DNA of 64,000 bases, from NCBI GenBank assembly GCA_030145385.1, contig JAQYVU010000002.1, positions 114,682 to 178,681 on the forward strand. The letters run 5' to 3'. The translations under genes were made by a program, and so were the position numbers. Source of the DNA: Desulfococcaceae bacterium (GTDB lineage Bacteria > Desulfobacterota > Desulfobacteria > Desulfobacterales > Desulfosalsimonadaceae). This document shows, one piece after another, positions 26,613 through 37,600 of the stretch. The number at the start of each line of letters is the position of its first letter. Positions within the stretch are counted from its first letter, which is position 1. Under the pieces are notes generated by a model that did not search any database, was not told the origin of the DNA, and saw only the letters and a list, made by a program, of their open reading frames with translations.

Positions 26613-26827
26613 ATAAACTTAAAACTTATTTTCAGTCTCATTTGTAAAAATCTGAATTTCCATATCCGGTTCGCTTGTGGATCATAAAAATTGGATATTG
26701 CGACGACGTAGGATGACTATAATTTAGCAACAGCATAATACAGAGAGCCAACACCCAAAAAAAACAGCACGAGTTTATTTCTTCAACTTTCGGAATTGAT
26801 GACGGTCGATTTAGAATACCACCATTC

Positions 26828-26886
26828 GTGATAGGCGATACAATATTGCTGTGAATCTAAAATCTATAGACTGAAAATGGCAATGT
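26828..26886 (+). repeat. Diverged direct repeat, copy 1
   Basis: This segment aligns with 27437-27496: CGTGATA, ATACA, ATTG and then the 19-nt identical core TATAGACTGAAAATGGCAA (26865-26883). It lies about 70 bp upstream of the membrane gene with the in-frame stop. Confidence 0.65.
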
Positions 26887-26957
26887 GCTGAATTAAAATT
26901 CCGTCAAATAAGAAGCCGGCTTGTTTGTATTTTTTATAGTGATAGAGAGATCGAAAA

Positions 26958-27380
26958 ATGAATCTTTCAATAAAGATAACATTGGCGACTTCCGGTATTT
27001 TCCTCTTTGTCGGCATGATTGGAAGTATTATGAAATACCGTGGAATTATGAGCAGTCCCGATCATAGGGCACAACCATATATTGACATGGCACATAGAGC
27101 GTCGTTTTTATATAGCATTGCTGCTCTTGTGATGGCAGAACTTCTGAAATACAGTCCATAATCTGAACAGTTGCAATTAGTTATCACCGGAGTTCCACTT
27201 TTCTTTTTTGCTGTTGCTATTGGTCAGTATTTCAAACTCGGCATTGAGAACAAAGTTACAAATCAATTCAAAGAGCGTAATTTTCAGACAACATGGGGAA
27301 TGCTGTTCCTTATTATCGACGAGTTGGGCGGTGTCAGGGCCATTGTTTGGGACTTTATATCAACACAATTTATTGTGTAA
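26958..27380 (+). pseudogene. Small membrane protein gene with in-frame TAA
   Basis: ATG 26958 opens a frame of 67 codons with two hydrophobic segments (ATSGIFLFVGMIGSIM and SFLYSIAALVMAELL). It ends at TAA 27159-27161, and the same frame continues for 72 codons with two more segments (LVITGVPLFFFAVAIGQYF and TWGMLFLIIDELGGVRAI) to 27380. The parts join naturally into one protein of about 139 residues with four helices. A point mutation to TAA is the simplest explanation; TTG 27171 could restart the second half. The family is not recognised. Diverged direct repeats flank the gene. Confidence 0.65.
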
Positions 27381-27436
27381 CCCCACCTGATTAGAAGCAG
27401 CAAAAGTCAATGTGGGTGGTACGCGGTGGAAGACTA

Positions 27437-27496
27437 CGTGATACGGAATACAGCATTGTTATTAATTAGAAAGTTATAGACTGAAAATGGCAACGT
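27437..27496 (+). repeat. Diverged direct repeat, copy 2
   Basis: This is the partner of 26828-26886, with the same core TATAGACTGAAAATGGCAA at 27475-27493, 610 bp downstream. It lies just before the SpecificRecomb gene. The pair brackets the broken membrane gene and may mark a duplicated insertion boundary or a duplicated upstream region. Confidence 0.65.
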
Positions 27497-27570
27497 AAGC
27501 CTGGGGGCACCCATGATCATGCTGTCATTGAAATATGGGACAAGGTAAAAGTAAAGGAACATGCAAAAAA

Positions 27571-29613
27571 ATGAAACTCTTTTCCTCAAAAAAAATAAAA
27601 GCCCCGTCGCAAATAATTGATGCCGTTTTATCTGGCACTGATGAGCCTGTTGATATTTTAAAATCAATTGCAGAGTGGATAAGACCGCCTTCTGCAGACA
27701 ACACAGATTATGTAAAAAAAAGAACTCTTGAACTTGAAAATGCTCTGAAACAAAACCCTGAGGTGGATGAAAAACTGGGACAAGCACTCAGTGCATGGCT
27801 TGAAAAAGCAAATTACTTTCTTGCCTTTGCTGTTCTCGGCATTTTTTCAAGACAGGGGTTTATGGGCGAGCTTGTACACAGGATATATGAACATATAAAT
27901 CCTGCTCCTTTAAATAAAAACAGCCTCTCAGATGCACTCTCAATTATCTTTGAAAAAGAAAAAGATCATGAATGGGTAAAAGAGATACCTGAAGAATCCT
28001 GGCTTCATCTTTTTGGAATGCTCTGGAATCAAAAGCCGGGGGAAGAATTTAAAATCCTTTCAAAAACCATAAACGAACTTCTTTATGCCCTTGAAATGCT
28101 TGCAATCTGGGTTGCAGCAGAAGAACTTGAAAAAGATCTTGTAAGAATTGAACCTGCAATTATTGAAAGAGACTTTGCATTTGTGGCACTTCAAAGGGAG
28201 GTTTCAGCGTATTGCAGGAATTATGAAAAATGGATTTCAGGGGAACTGCAAGAGCTTGAGGATGATTCCCATGCAAGGGTTCTTCTGGAACAGTGCATTC
28301 TTGCAGTTAAAAATTTCAGAAAAAAATCTGTTACAAAAGGTACAAGCATATCACTTTCATATTTGCTTGAAAGACTAGACCAGACCCTTGACAGAATAAA
28401 CAGAGTTTTGGATCTTTTAAACCCCAATTCCCCGGATATTTCCAGAAAAACGGCAGTAGAACTTTTCACAAAGCTTGTTGCCGCAAGCAAGCAGAGATAC
28501 AGCGTCAGATCACTGGTAAATCAGAATATCAGGCTTTTATCCAGAAGCATTACAGAAAATGCAAGCGACCACGGCGAGCACTATATTACAAAAAACAGAA
28601 AAGAGTATTTTCAGATGTTTCTTTCGGGTGTCGGCGGAGGAATTTTCATTGCTCTTATGGCTCTGATAAAAATTAAAATTACCCAGCTCGAATTAAAACC
28701 TTTTTTGGAAACCGTTTTTGTCTGCCTGAACTACGGCATTGGGTTCATGATAATTCATATAATGCATTTTACTGTTGCAACCAAACAGCCTGCAATGACT
28801 GCATCAAAAATTGCAGGTGCCCTCCAGCAGGGAGAATATGGGGGAGCAAATCCCAAACCCCTTGCCTGCCTTCTGATCCAGGTTTCAAGATCACAGTTTA
28901 TCGCAATTATCGGAAATGTCTCAATAGCAATTTTACTCTCCTTTTCAATAGGATGGTTCTTTTTAAACCATACAGATATTTCACTTATATCTGAGGAAAA
29001 AAGCAGGAACCTTTTACACGAGCTCACACCCATTGCGAGCCTTGCAGTCTTTCATGCCGCTATTGCCGGAGTCTGGCTTTTTGTATCCGGACTTGTGGCA
29101 GGTTTTTTTGACAACAGAGCAAATTATATAGGCCTTGACGAAAGGCTTAAAATCCATCCAATTCTTAAAAGAATTATGCCATTAAAAGCACGAACAAAAC
29201 TTGCAGACTATATGGACGAAAATTACGGCGCTCTGGCAGGAAACTTTATTTTCGGTGTGCTTCTTGGAACGACTTCCTATATAGGATATATTTCAAACCT
29301 GCCCCTTGACATCCGACATGTTGCATTTTCATCTGCAAATTTCGGATATGCAGTTTCAGCAGATATGCCCTGTATTTTTGAAATCGGAGCCTGCCTTTTT
29401 TATATTTTTCTTATTTCATCATTCAATTTATGGGTGAGCTTCGGGCTTGCTCTTTATATTGCACTGAAAGCAAGAAACTTAAAACTTACACGTTTTTCAA
29501 AAATTATGGATTCATTCGGGCAGGAAGTAAGAAAAAAACCCTTATCCTTATTTTTCCCTCCCCCTGATTCAAAAACAAAACAAACCCTGAAACGGATTTT
29601 TAAATGGATATAG
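27571..29613 (+). CDS. SpecificRecomb-family membrane protein (called site-specific recombinase)
   Basis: A 680-residue protein of the family annotated as site-specific recombinase in Neisseria and Burkholderia. The hallmark block is NIRLLSRSITENASDHGEHY (about residues 330-350), followed by at least six membrane helices in 355-650 (for example MFLSGVGGGIFIALMALI and GNFIFGVLLGTTSYIGYI). The N-terminal 330 residues are helical and soluble. The membrane topology makes a direct DNA recombinase role doubtful. ATG 27571 (MKLFSSKK) is chosen; ATG 27535 is in frame. The gene is AT-rich, uses many AAA, GCA and CTT codons and sits among remnants, so it was probably acquired. Confidence 0.85.
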   Translation: MKLFSSKKIKAPSQIIDAVLSGTDEPVDILKSIAEWIRPPSADNTDYVKKRTLELENALKQNPEVDEKLGQALSAWLEKANYFLAFAVLGIFSRQGFMGELVHRIYEHINPAPLNKNSLSDALSIIFEKEKDHEWVKEIPEESWLHLFGMLWNQKPGEEFKILSKTINELLYALEMLAIWVAAEELEKDLVRIEPAIIERDFAFVALQREVSAYCRNYEKWISGELQELEDDSHARVLLEQCILAVKNFRKKSVTKGTSISLSYLLERLDQTLDRINRVLDLLNPNSPDISRKTAVELFTKLVAASKQRYSVRSLVNQNIRLLSRSITENASDHGEHYITKNRKEYFQMFLSGVGGGIFIALMALIKIKITQLELKPFLETVFVCLNYGIGFMIIHIMHFTVATKQPAMTASKIAGALQQGEYGGANPKPLACLLIQVSRSQFIAIIGNVSIAILLSFSIGWFFLNHTDISLISEEKSRNLLHELTPIASLAVFHAAIAGVWLFVSGLVAGFFDNRANYIGLDERLKIHPILKRIMPLKARTKLADYMDENYGALAGNFIFGVLLGTTSYIGYISNLPLDIRHVAFSSANFGYAVSADMPCIFEIGACLFYIFLISSFNLWVSFGLALYIALKARNLKLTRFSKIMDSFGQEVRKKPLSLFFPPPDSKTKQTLKRIFKWI

Positions 29614-29780
29614 CAATAACTGAAAAAGTATGTACGGGATCAAATCTTTAAACTTGAATTATTCACATTCGGGGGAAAGCAACATTATCTGGTTTTTAAA
29701 AAGCAAAAGAATCAAGGTTCAATTAATTCCTATAGCATTTATCCCGAAATTGCCTGAGAGATATTATGAAACCCAATAAA

Positions 29781-30053
29781 TTATTTTTCCGAAATTTCTA
29801 TTTTTTCCGGTTCACACAACAGCAGGGGATTTACAGAAGTTTGTCCACACTTTCGACACTGCCATCGTTCTTTATGAACATTGTTCTTGCAGGTTTTTGG
29901 CGGTTTTGAACCCTTAATACCGCACCAGTCTGATTTCAGGCCCATACCCTGAACCTTGCAAATATTGTTGGCATCAAGGGCAACAGCACCGCAATCGGCA
30001 CAGATGAACGCACGGGTATCCTTTGGGACGGGGACATGTTTTTTTTCAGTCAT
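29781..30053 (-). CDS. Cysteine-rich zinc-ribbon-like protein
   Basis: A 90-residue soluble protein with eight cysteines: FICADCG, NICKVQG, DWCGIKG, KTCKNN, WQCRKCG and LLCEP. The two CxxC pairs suggest one or two zinc ribbons or a rubredoxin-like metal site. ATG 30053 follows AAAGGAG, a strong ribosome site. I know no family function. It lies alone between the SpecificRecomb gene and the antiporter fragment. Confidence 0.75.
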   Translation of the reverse strand: MTEKKHVPVPKDTRAFICADCGAVALDANNICKVQGMGLKSDWCGIKGSKPPKTCKNNVHKERWQCRKCGQTSVNPLLLCEPEKIEISEK

Positions 30054-30266
30054 ATCGATTAGCTCCTTTAATAATTATTTTGATCAAGCATATAAAAAAT
30101 AAAGATAAATTACAACATCTTTGATAAAAGGTCATCGGCCGCATTGAATCTGACAGCCCTGACCCTGCAACGGCTCTACAGCAGTTTTCATGAAAATGGT
30201 TTGATCAAAAACGTGCGATCACAATTTTATCAAAAAAACTTAATTGTCTATTAACTATTTACAGCT

Positions 30267-30539
30267 TCACAGTATCACGGCCACGGAGAACCCGGTCAGG
30301 ATATTCGGTGCCGGCCCCAACGATCCGGGGAGAATTAGTCCAATAATATCCGGTCCCATGAACATCCCGATTCCAAATAACATGACGATCCCGGGAACCC
30401 GGAGATGATGGGCAACTGCCTGAGCAATCATTCCCAGTAGCAGCGCCATGGCGACAGCAAAGACAGGATTTAAGACATAAGATTTATTTATAATTTTATA
30501 TCTCCCTAAACGCAATTGAGGTTTTCGTTTTTTGACCAT
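30267..30539 (-). pseudogene. N-terminal fragment of a cation:proton antiporter
   Basis: The frame gives 90 residues whose last 65 (NPVFAVAMALLLGMIAQAVA, HLRVPGIVMLFGIGMFMGP, ...LTGFSVAVIL) match the first two helices of NhaP/CPA-type antiporters. The family continues with FEGGL after VAVIL, but here TGA follows at once and nothing downstream restores it. The rest of the gene is missing from the window. It begins 12 bp after the CNNM gene. This is a dead remnant. Confidence 0.75.
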
Positions 30540-30551
30540 AGTAAAGAGAAT

Positions 30552-31565
30552 CTACTTTATTTTTGTAATGCCGCGAAACAATCGTCCAAGAATATCAGCA
30601 CCGGTAATGATGTGCTTGTTATCATCATCCCAAACCAGGATAATATCATTATCAATGACATCGTCTTCCTGATGCTTTGATTCCACTTCAAAATATTTCA
30701 AAACATGTCCCAAATGAATTTTTGAGTCTGTTATAACGATTGGCGCATGTGAAAATGCTATAGGATCTGATGGCGATTGATCAAGCAACACGCTTCTGAG
30801 AAAGCAATCCGCATCCAATATCCACTTAGGAACGTCATCATATTGATCAATAATAATCACCCACTTCTTACTCGACTGATGAACCTTTTGAATAAAAGGG
30901 TCTGCGGGTATTTTTTGAATTTCTGGAAATATCGGTTTTCCGTTGCTGAAAGGAAGCGAGATAACACTATCCGGATGTATAAGCTCCCCTTCCTGTTTCA
31001 GAAGCAGATCATCAATTGAAAGAAAATTGATTGCGCCGATGCCTTCCACATAATCGACATCCACATCACCGGTAACATGTTCCCTAATCAATTGTTTGAG
31101 GGCTTTTTCTTTGTAAAATTGAATCCCCTCACTGCCCAGCCATAAATCCAATAATTTTGCCGATGGTTTTGCTGCGGGATACAAAAGAAACTGATATATT
31201 TTCAGCACAGGAGATAGAAGAGCTGCCATTTTCAGGGCATGGCGTGAAAAATATGCCTGGGGAATAATTTCACCAACAAATGTAATCAAGAATGTGGAAA
31301 AAGCAAATGCCATAAAACCAGCCATAACGGAATTGGAAAGCAGCGTTAACAAAACATTGATTCCGACATTTCCCCATAATATCGTTGTCAAAAGAAAGTT
31401 TGAGTCCTCCCGCATTTTCAAAACCTTGCGAGCAGCCATATTCTTATTCTTTGCCTCGATTTCCAATCGAAGACGGGTGATGCTGAAAAAAGCCAGATTC
31501 AGCCCGGAAAACATGGCGGACTGCGACAGACAAAAAAAGATCCCTATCCAAATAAATATGGTCAT
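30552..31565 (-). CDS. CNNM/DUF21-family membrane protein
   Basis: A 337-residue protein with an N-terminal DUF21 domain (about 1-150) of three or four helices, including SGLNLAFFSITRLRLE and LITFVGEIIPQAYFSRHAL, both hallmarks of the CNNM/CorC group of cation transport or Mg2+ homeostasis proteins. The C-terminal half is a diverged CBS-pair region without clear nucleotide motifs, and no CorC_HlyC domain follows. ATG 31565 begins MTIFIWIGIFF. It lies between the antiporter fragment and the tamAB pair. Confidence 0.85.
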   Translation of the reverse strand: MTIFIWIGIFFCLSQSAMFSGLNLAFFSITRLRLEIEAKNKNMAARKVLKMREDSNFLLTTILWGNVGINVLLTLLSNSVMAGFMAFAFSTFLITFVGEIIPQAYFSRHALKMAALLSPVLKIYQFLLYPAAKPSAKLLDLWLGSEGIQFYKEKALKQLIREHVTGDVDVDYVEGIGAINFLSIDDLLLKQEGELIHPDSVISLPFSNGKPIFPEIQKIPADPFIQKVHQSSKKWVIIIDQYDDVPKWILDADCFLRSVLLDQSPSDPIAFSHAPIVITDSKIHLGHVLKYFEVESKHQEDDVIDNDIILVWDDDNKHIITGADILGRLFRGITKIK

Positions 31566-31725
31566 GGTTGATCGGCTCCAACTTAATTATTATAAAATTC
31601 TAATGCCAAAGATACTAAAATAACATGCAATAATAGAATAAACCGTAATCATTTTCACAGCAATGCATTTCCGGTTTGTGTCGGCAATTTTGTTTTCAAA
31701 AACGCTTAAACCATTTGATCCGAAT

Positions 31726-34599
31726 TTAAAACGTATATCCGATGGCAAAATGAAAGGCCCCCGGGCTTTCGCCGGGCTGGCGATCCAGCTTCCAGCCGTA
31801 CATACCGCCGATGGGCCCGATGGGAGTGATATAGCGAAGTGCCAATCCGGCAGAATCCCGGAAATCGTCCGAACCGTCATCGGTTAAGGGATCACGAACA
31901 GCACCGGTATCATAGAATGCGGCCAGTTCGAAATTCATCCCCACATCAATGCGGGCTTCAGCACTGCCGAGAATAGACGTCCGGCCGCCCACCGGGTCAT
32001 TGTTTACATCAAACCGGAGCCGGTTTTCGGAAAACCCCCGGACATCGTTGATGCCGCCCAGGAAAAAGAGCTGGTCCTCAGGAATAAAGCTTTTACCGCC
32101 AAAGGGATCAATATAGCCGATTCGGCCGTGAAGGGCCAGGGTCAAACGTTTGACCGGGGTATAATAGCAGCGGGTGTCCAGACGATATTTGAAAAAATTA
32201 TCCAGAGAATTTTTCAGCCCGTTGGAGGCATCCACGGATACCGCGATCCGCATGCCCCTTTTGGGCTGAACAAAAGAATCCGTGCTGTTGTAAACAATGC
32301 TCGGCGTAATTACCAGTATGGAACGGGGATCATACACATCGACTTCTTCTTCGGCAATCAGCTGACCGTCTGTAAGATACTGCTCCCGGTATTCGAGCTG
32401 AAAATTGAGACTGGCCGTAAGATATCGTGTCAGCGGCCGTGAAAACCCCTGAGAGGCACCTTTGGACCGGGTGCCGAAATTCTTGTTCAGTTCCTCAATC
32501 TGTTCGGCATAGATGCTCGTCCCCGATAAAATCCGGGTACCTAAAAACCGGGGTTCCGTCAGGCCCACATCCGCCCGGTAACCGATCTGGCTCAACTCCA
32601 GGCCAACGCGCAATTCCTTATTTAATCCCCACAGATTACTATTGCCTGCGGCCGCATTCAGGTATAGCTGCCGATACGTATCATATCCGGCGGCCAATTC
32701 CATGAAATAGGGCTTTCGTTCCTTGATTTCACACAGCATGTCCACGCGTTCAGCGTTTTCATTGAGCCCGAATATTTTAAAACGTGCCGCATCCGCAATA
32801 TTGACATTACGGATATTGCGCTGCGAAGTCAGTAACCTGGAAAGAGATAAAGGTTCTCCTGGTTCAAGTTCCATTTCACGCATAAAAACACTTTCACGGG
32901 TTTTGAAATTGCCGATAAAAAATGCCGATCCCATTTCTACAGAAGCCCCGGGCTTGACGATATAGATTATATCCGCAGACGTTTCATCCGGCCCGAAAAG
33001 AATCTCCGGTTCAACCGTCACATGGGGATATCCTTTTTCAGATATCCGGGCGGCCAGAGCGATCCGGTCGGATCTGACGAGATACTGGCGGTATGCAGAT
33101 CCTGCCGGCATCATCAGGGTTTGAGCAGCACTGTCTGCAGAAATGGGGACAACCCCCTTGACAGATACACTTGAGACGGTCGTTTTCAGACCCTCTGCAA
33201 TTGAAATTGCAACCTTCACATTTATTATTTCAGGTATTTGCTGTGACGGCTGAAGGTCAATGGTATACTCGATGCCGGTATTTCGAAAGCCGGATTCCAG
33301 GTAAAGGGCGTTGATGGCGCGGATGTCATCATCTAAAATTTCCTTTACGTATTGGCCGGCATCCAGCCACCCCGGCAGTCCGGTAAGCATCTGTTTCCGG
33401 ATCTTTTCGTCATTAAAAATATGATTACCTTCAATGGTTATGCTTTTAACGATATAGCGCGCCCCCTGTTCAATGGCAAAAGAGATATGCCGCTCCTTCA
33501 CCTCGTCTGAAGAAGGCTCTGTTTCTTTGAGACTCACCTGGACGTCCGGATAGCCGGCTTTCCGATAGCGTTTTTCAATGTTCCGGATACCTTTTCGGAT
33601 GCCGAATCCGTTTTTGTTGCCTTCGGTAAAAAACACCAGGTCCTTTTTCAGGCTGAATCCCCAGAATGCTTCATTTCCTTCAAAGTCCACTTCATAACGC
33701 GGACCTTCGGATACGGTGATCCGGATCAGGACATTCCCGTTTTGAGGGTCTTTTTCCACACTCGCGTCGATGGCTGCATCCGCATAGCCCTTTGCACGAT
33801 AAAACCGGCGAAGGGTTTTGATGTCCTGATTCAGTTCCTTTTGAATAAATCTTGACAGGCCGCCATAATAAAGCGAGGCCTGCCAGGTTTTCAGCCGCAT
33901 TTTGAGCCGGGTATCGGAAAAAGCCGCGTTGCCGTCGATATTGACGGCTTCTACATGATAAAATGGGCCTTTTTTGATCGTTACCCCCACGACATAATGA
34001 CCGTCCGCCGGGTCTTTTTCACCTGAAATAACGACTTTCGGACTGATGTAACCTTCGGCCGAAAAAAGTGATTTGATGTTTGTTTCCTGCTCGAAAAGAT
34101 TTTCAGGTATATACGAATCACCGGTGGTGATTGTCATGGCATTGAGTATCTCTTTTTCAAGCAGCGGAAACCCGCCGGCTATGCGGATATCTTTGATTCG
34201 GACAAGGGGCGTGAGCCGGAAGACGAGATCAAGCAATGGCTGAGACCAGTCCGGATCCGGGATATCGATGGATACAAACAGGCCGGAAGCCTTCAGTGCC
34301 GATACGGACTTTGCAAACAGATCGTCACTGAACGGCCTGCCCTCCTCAAGATATATAAGGCTGTCGGCGATCTGTATCCATTGCTGAAAATCCCCCGGGC
34401 CGCCGGTGATTTCAATTAGGATTCGGTCAATAACCGGCGGTTCGGACACGGATGCCTGAAGACCGGGTGCGATAAATATTACAGCGGTTAGCGTTAAAAA
34501 AAGCCACCCGAAACAAAGGCGTAAGCACATTCGCGGCAAACAAACCGGATGATTATTTGTTACGTTGCAGCGGTCTTTTAGCATATCTTTAACGGTCAT
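31726..34599 (-). CDS. tamA: TamA-like Omp85 outer-membrane protein with long POTRA array
   Basis: A 957-residue Omp85-superfamily protein. An N-terminal hydrophobic segment (about 27-50, ending in GLQASV) is the signal peptide. Repeated POTRA-like units follow over roughly 550 residues, recognisable by recurring IKDIRIAGG, EAVNIDGNAAF, VDFEGNEAFWG, SITIEGNHIFNDEKI and SSVSVKGVVPI strands. The C-terminal barrel (about 610-957) contains FFLGGINDVRGFSENRLRFD and ends in aromatic FAIGYTF. E. coli TamA has only three POTRAs and 577 residues, so this version is much expanded. It starts 5 bp after the tamB stop with a CAGGAG ribosome site, fixing its role as the TamB partner. Confidence 0.9.
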   Translation of the reverse strand: MTVKDMLKDRCNVTNNHPVCLPRMCLRLCFGWLFLTLTAVIFIAPGLQASVSEPPVIDRILIEITGGPGDFQQWIQIADSLIYLEEGRPFSDDLFAKSVSALKASGLFVSIDIPDPDWSQPLLDLVFRLTPLVRIKDIRIAGGFPLLEKEILNAMTITTGDSYIPENLFEQETNIKSLFSAEGYISPKVVISGEKDPADGHYVVGVTIKKGPFYHVEAVNIDGNAAFSDTRLKMRLKTWQASLYYGGLSRFIQKELNQDIKTLRRFYRAKGYADAAIDASVEKDPQNGNVLIRITVSEGPRYEVDFEGNEAFWGFSLKKDLVFFTEGNKNGFGIRKGIRNIEKRYRKAGYPDVQVSLKETEPSSDEVKERHISFAIEQGARYIVKSITIEGNHIFNDEKIRKQMLTGLPGWLDAGQYVKEILDDDIRAINALYLESGFRNTGIEYTIDLQPSQQIPEIINVKVAISIAEGLKTTVSSVSVKGVVPISADSAAQTLMMPAGSAYRQYLVRSDRIALAARISEKGYPHVTVEPEILFGPDETSADIIYIVKPGASVEMGSAFFIGNFKTRESVFMREMELEPGEPLSLSRLLTSQRNIRNVNIADAARFKIFGLNENAERVDMLCEIKERKPYFMELAAGYDTYRQLYLNAAAGNSNLWGLNKELRVGLELSQIGYRADVGLTEPRFLGTRILSGTSIYAEQIEELNKNFGTRSKGASQGFSRPLTRYLTASLNFQLEYREQYLTDGQLIAEEEVDVYDPRSILVITPSIVYNSTDSFVQPKRGMRIAVSVDASNGLKNSLDNFFKYRLDTRCYYTPVKRLTLALHGRIGYIDPFGGKSFIPEDQLFFLGGINDVRGFSENRLRFDVNNDPVGGRTSILGSAEARIDVGMNFELAAFYDTGAVRDPLTDDGSDDFRDSAGLALRYITPIGPIGGMYGWKLDRQPGESPGAFHFAIGYTF

Positions 34600-34604
34600 G
34601 AACG

Positions 34605-37600
34605 TTATCTGAACTCCTGCCTGTAAAGCATTTCACCGCCGAAATCGCCTTCCGTATCCTGAAAAGCATTGACCGACAGATTTTCAAACAATTTATAAAT
34701 CGCCGTACTCTGCTGAACCACGACCCCGCTTTTATTCTCCACGCCATACTTGACGGTCAGACGGCGGGAGAGTTCCTTGCCCACGGTCACCTTGACCTCA
34801 CCGGCGTCCTGGGCCTCGGACCCGTTCTTTTTATATTCCACTTCCACAATATCAAGTCCGGTTTCTTCCTTTACCTGGCCGGCTAGCTTTCCTGCCACCA
34901 GATTGGCCAGCATTTCTTCCGGGGATTGTTCTTCTCCGCCGGACCCTGAGGCCATTTCCCTGGTGGTCTTGCCGACCAGCAGCAGTGAAAGGATATCGGC
35001 ATCCTCTTCCGGCGGATTTGAGCTGAATTTAAAATCAAGATTCTCACTGGTTCCGCTGACTGCCAGCGTGATCAGCCATTGCCGGACCCTGGATTCAGCC
35101 TGGATGTCAACTGAAGGTTCTATACGGTAGGGATTGACAAAATCAACAACCCCTTTTTTAATCGTAAACTCCGTATCCCTGTATGTAATAGTTCCCTCGA
35201 TGACCTGTGCCCGCCCGCTGATCAGCGGATTGTTTGCGTCACCGAGGATACGAAGCGCCGGGGTGATACTCAGCAAAGCCAGGTTATTGTCCACGGCAAA
35301 GGGATTGCGGCTGGTCAGGGACACATCAAGAGAAAGGTTTTTAAGAAACGGCAAGTCAATGCCTGCCGTTTCGGTTCGCAGCGCTGTCTGGCGTTTGCGC
35401 TTGCCGATCTCACCGGCCGTATCAATCAGGCTCAGATTCACTTCTTTGTAATAATTGCCTTCCAGCAACTCGATACTGCCGGAAAGAGCCGAATCATCAG
35501 GGGTTCCGGTTAATTTCAAATCAGAACTGATCTGCATCTCGAGCATTCCTTCAATCTCAACAGGCAGTCCGTGTGCGCTGAAATTCAGATTCGCCTGCTT
35601 CGGTGCAAAATTTTCAATATCGATTTTCCCTTCAAGACTGAATTTCCCGGCGTCCAGATGTCCCCGAAGCCCTGAAACGGTAACTGCCTGATTGGTAATA
35701 CTGATTTGTCCGCTAATCTCATGGAGTTTCTGCATGGTCTCGGTTACCACCAACCCCACCGATTCAAGGTTGATGTTTCCAGACACTGCGGGACGCTTCA
35801 TCGGCCCCTTTATTTGAGCAGTCACGCGGATTCCCCCCTGCGACTGATCTATTTCCGGCACCATCGTGTCGATCAGCGCTGCCGGAATATAGCCATCCGC
35901 TGCTAAATCCAATTGCCCGTCCATTGACCCGTTGCCCTGAGCCGTACCCCGAGCCGTACCCCGGATATCCACATATCCTTCTTTAAACAGCATGATCCGG
36001 CTGCCGGGGATTGTAATCCCGCCGTTCTCCAGATCTGCGGCCAGATCAGTCGTATGGATGAGTTCTGTTTCCTTCTGCAAAATGCTCAGATTTGAAACCT
36101 GTAGGCTCGCCTGCACCTGGTCCGGGTTTTTTATATTCCCATTGGCTTTTAATTTACCGGTAATCTGACCGTTAAAATCCCGTTGTCCGGCGATTTGAAA
36201 AAACGGCGCCAACTCGGTTTCAGACAGTTCCACAGCAGCGGAAAAGTCATTATCGGTTAAATCATAGAAGGCATTCATGGCAAAAGGGTCGGCCGTGTCA
36301 ATACGAATGGCCTGGTCTTTGAACGCAACATTGATTTTCATATCCGGCAGGACTTTTTGACCGGCGGTTAATCCGGAAACAAATACCTGCCCGGCTAACT
36401 GCGGATCAGCGAATCGGCCGGCGCCTGCTGCGGAAATCCGGATACGGCCGGAAAGGTCGGTCTCTGCCAGCTGGCTGATGGCTTGAATGGATATGGAATC
36501 TGAATCAACATCCAGTTCATAGGCCTGGTCAAGGGATATCCATCCATGCGCGCGGAGAGCCTGATCAGGAGCCAGGGATATTTCAAGGGGTTCGATAAAT
36601 ATTTTCCGATCCTCAATACGGGTTGCCAGACGAACGGCGTTCAGGGTTTGTACACCCAGATCCAGCCCGTTGCCGTCGACGGTTATGGCTCCTGCCGGTC
36701 GGGCAAGACTTCCGTTGATCGTACCGGCAATCTTTACTTGCCCGGAAATTCCGGAAACAAAATCCTGCAAAAATACCGGGGTAGCGGTCAGGATCAGATC
36801 CATGCCGGGATCTGCGACCGGCTGCCTGGATTTTCCGTCCAGCACCTGAATACTTCCCGCAAGAGAAATTTTTGATTCCTTGTTTTGCAAATCCAGGAAA
36901 GAGATATTTACGCGGCCGTCTGCAAAGCCGACCGTTCCGGCCAGGTCGCCGATCACAAAATCCCGGTATGCGAGATCGCTTGCGCAAAGTACGGCTTTGA
37001 CCGTCGGTTGCACGTCAGAACCTGATATATCAACATCCATTTTAACGGTTTTTCCTGAAACACCTGAAATTCCCAGCGGGGCAAGCAGTGTCTCCAGGTT
37101 TGGGATTTGAGCATTAGCGGCCAGAGTGAGAAGCCTGTCGGTCAAGTCAACCTCTCCGGATACCTTCAGCCCGGCTTCGGGGGTATTTACTGTCAACGAA
37201 TCAATTGCTACCCTCCCCTGAGTTAATCCGAACCGGGCGGCAATGCGCAGGTCCACCGGCTGAATGGTTTTATCAACGGTAATGCTTTTACCGAAAATAT
37301 CCGCATCCGCTTCAGCAGTCAGATTTTCAGGGGATATGCCGCGACCCGACAGATGGAGGCGGGTGGAGATCTTCCCCGAAGCATTTGCCATTTTTGGAAA
37401 CACAGATAACCGGGCATCAGAGGCGTTAAGGTCAAGCTGATAGGCAATGGCGGAAACATCCGCTGGTTCACTGAAAAATCCGTCAGCAAACGCAGCCTGC
37501 AAATCCACAAGGCCTGAGGATTCTATTTTCCCGGCTGCTGTCAGGGCATCCAGCCGGTCAATGACGATTTTGCGATCCCGCATCCGGCTTTCCATGTCAA

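Noticed and set aside
26640..26830. Possible minus-strand membrane peptide (WVLALCIMLLLNYS region)
   Set aside because: No start codon or ribosome site is available in frame and it overlaps the repeat region. Treated as chance.
26828..27496. Integron attC-type cassette interpretation of the direct repeats
   Set aside because: I could not identify paired core sites of the GTTRRRY/RYYYAAC type in the repeats, and no integrase gene is in the window.
27571..29613. Calling this gene a DNA recombinase on the family name
   Set aside because: No serine or tyrosine recombinase motif is visible and the protein is largely membrane-embedded. The family name is kept but the activity is not asserted.
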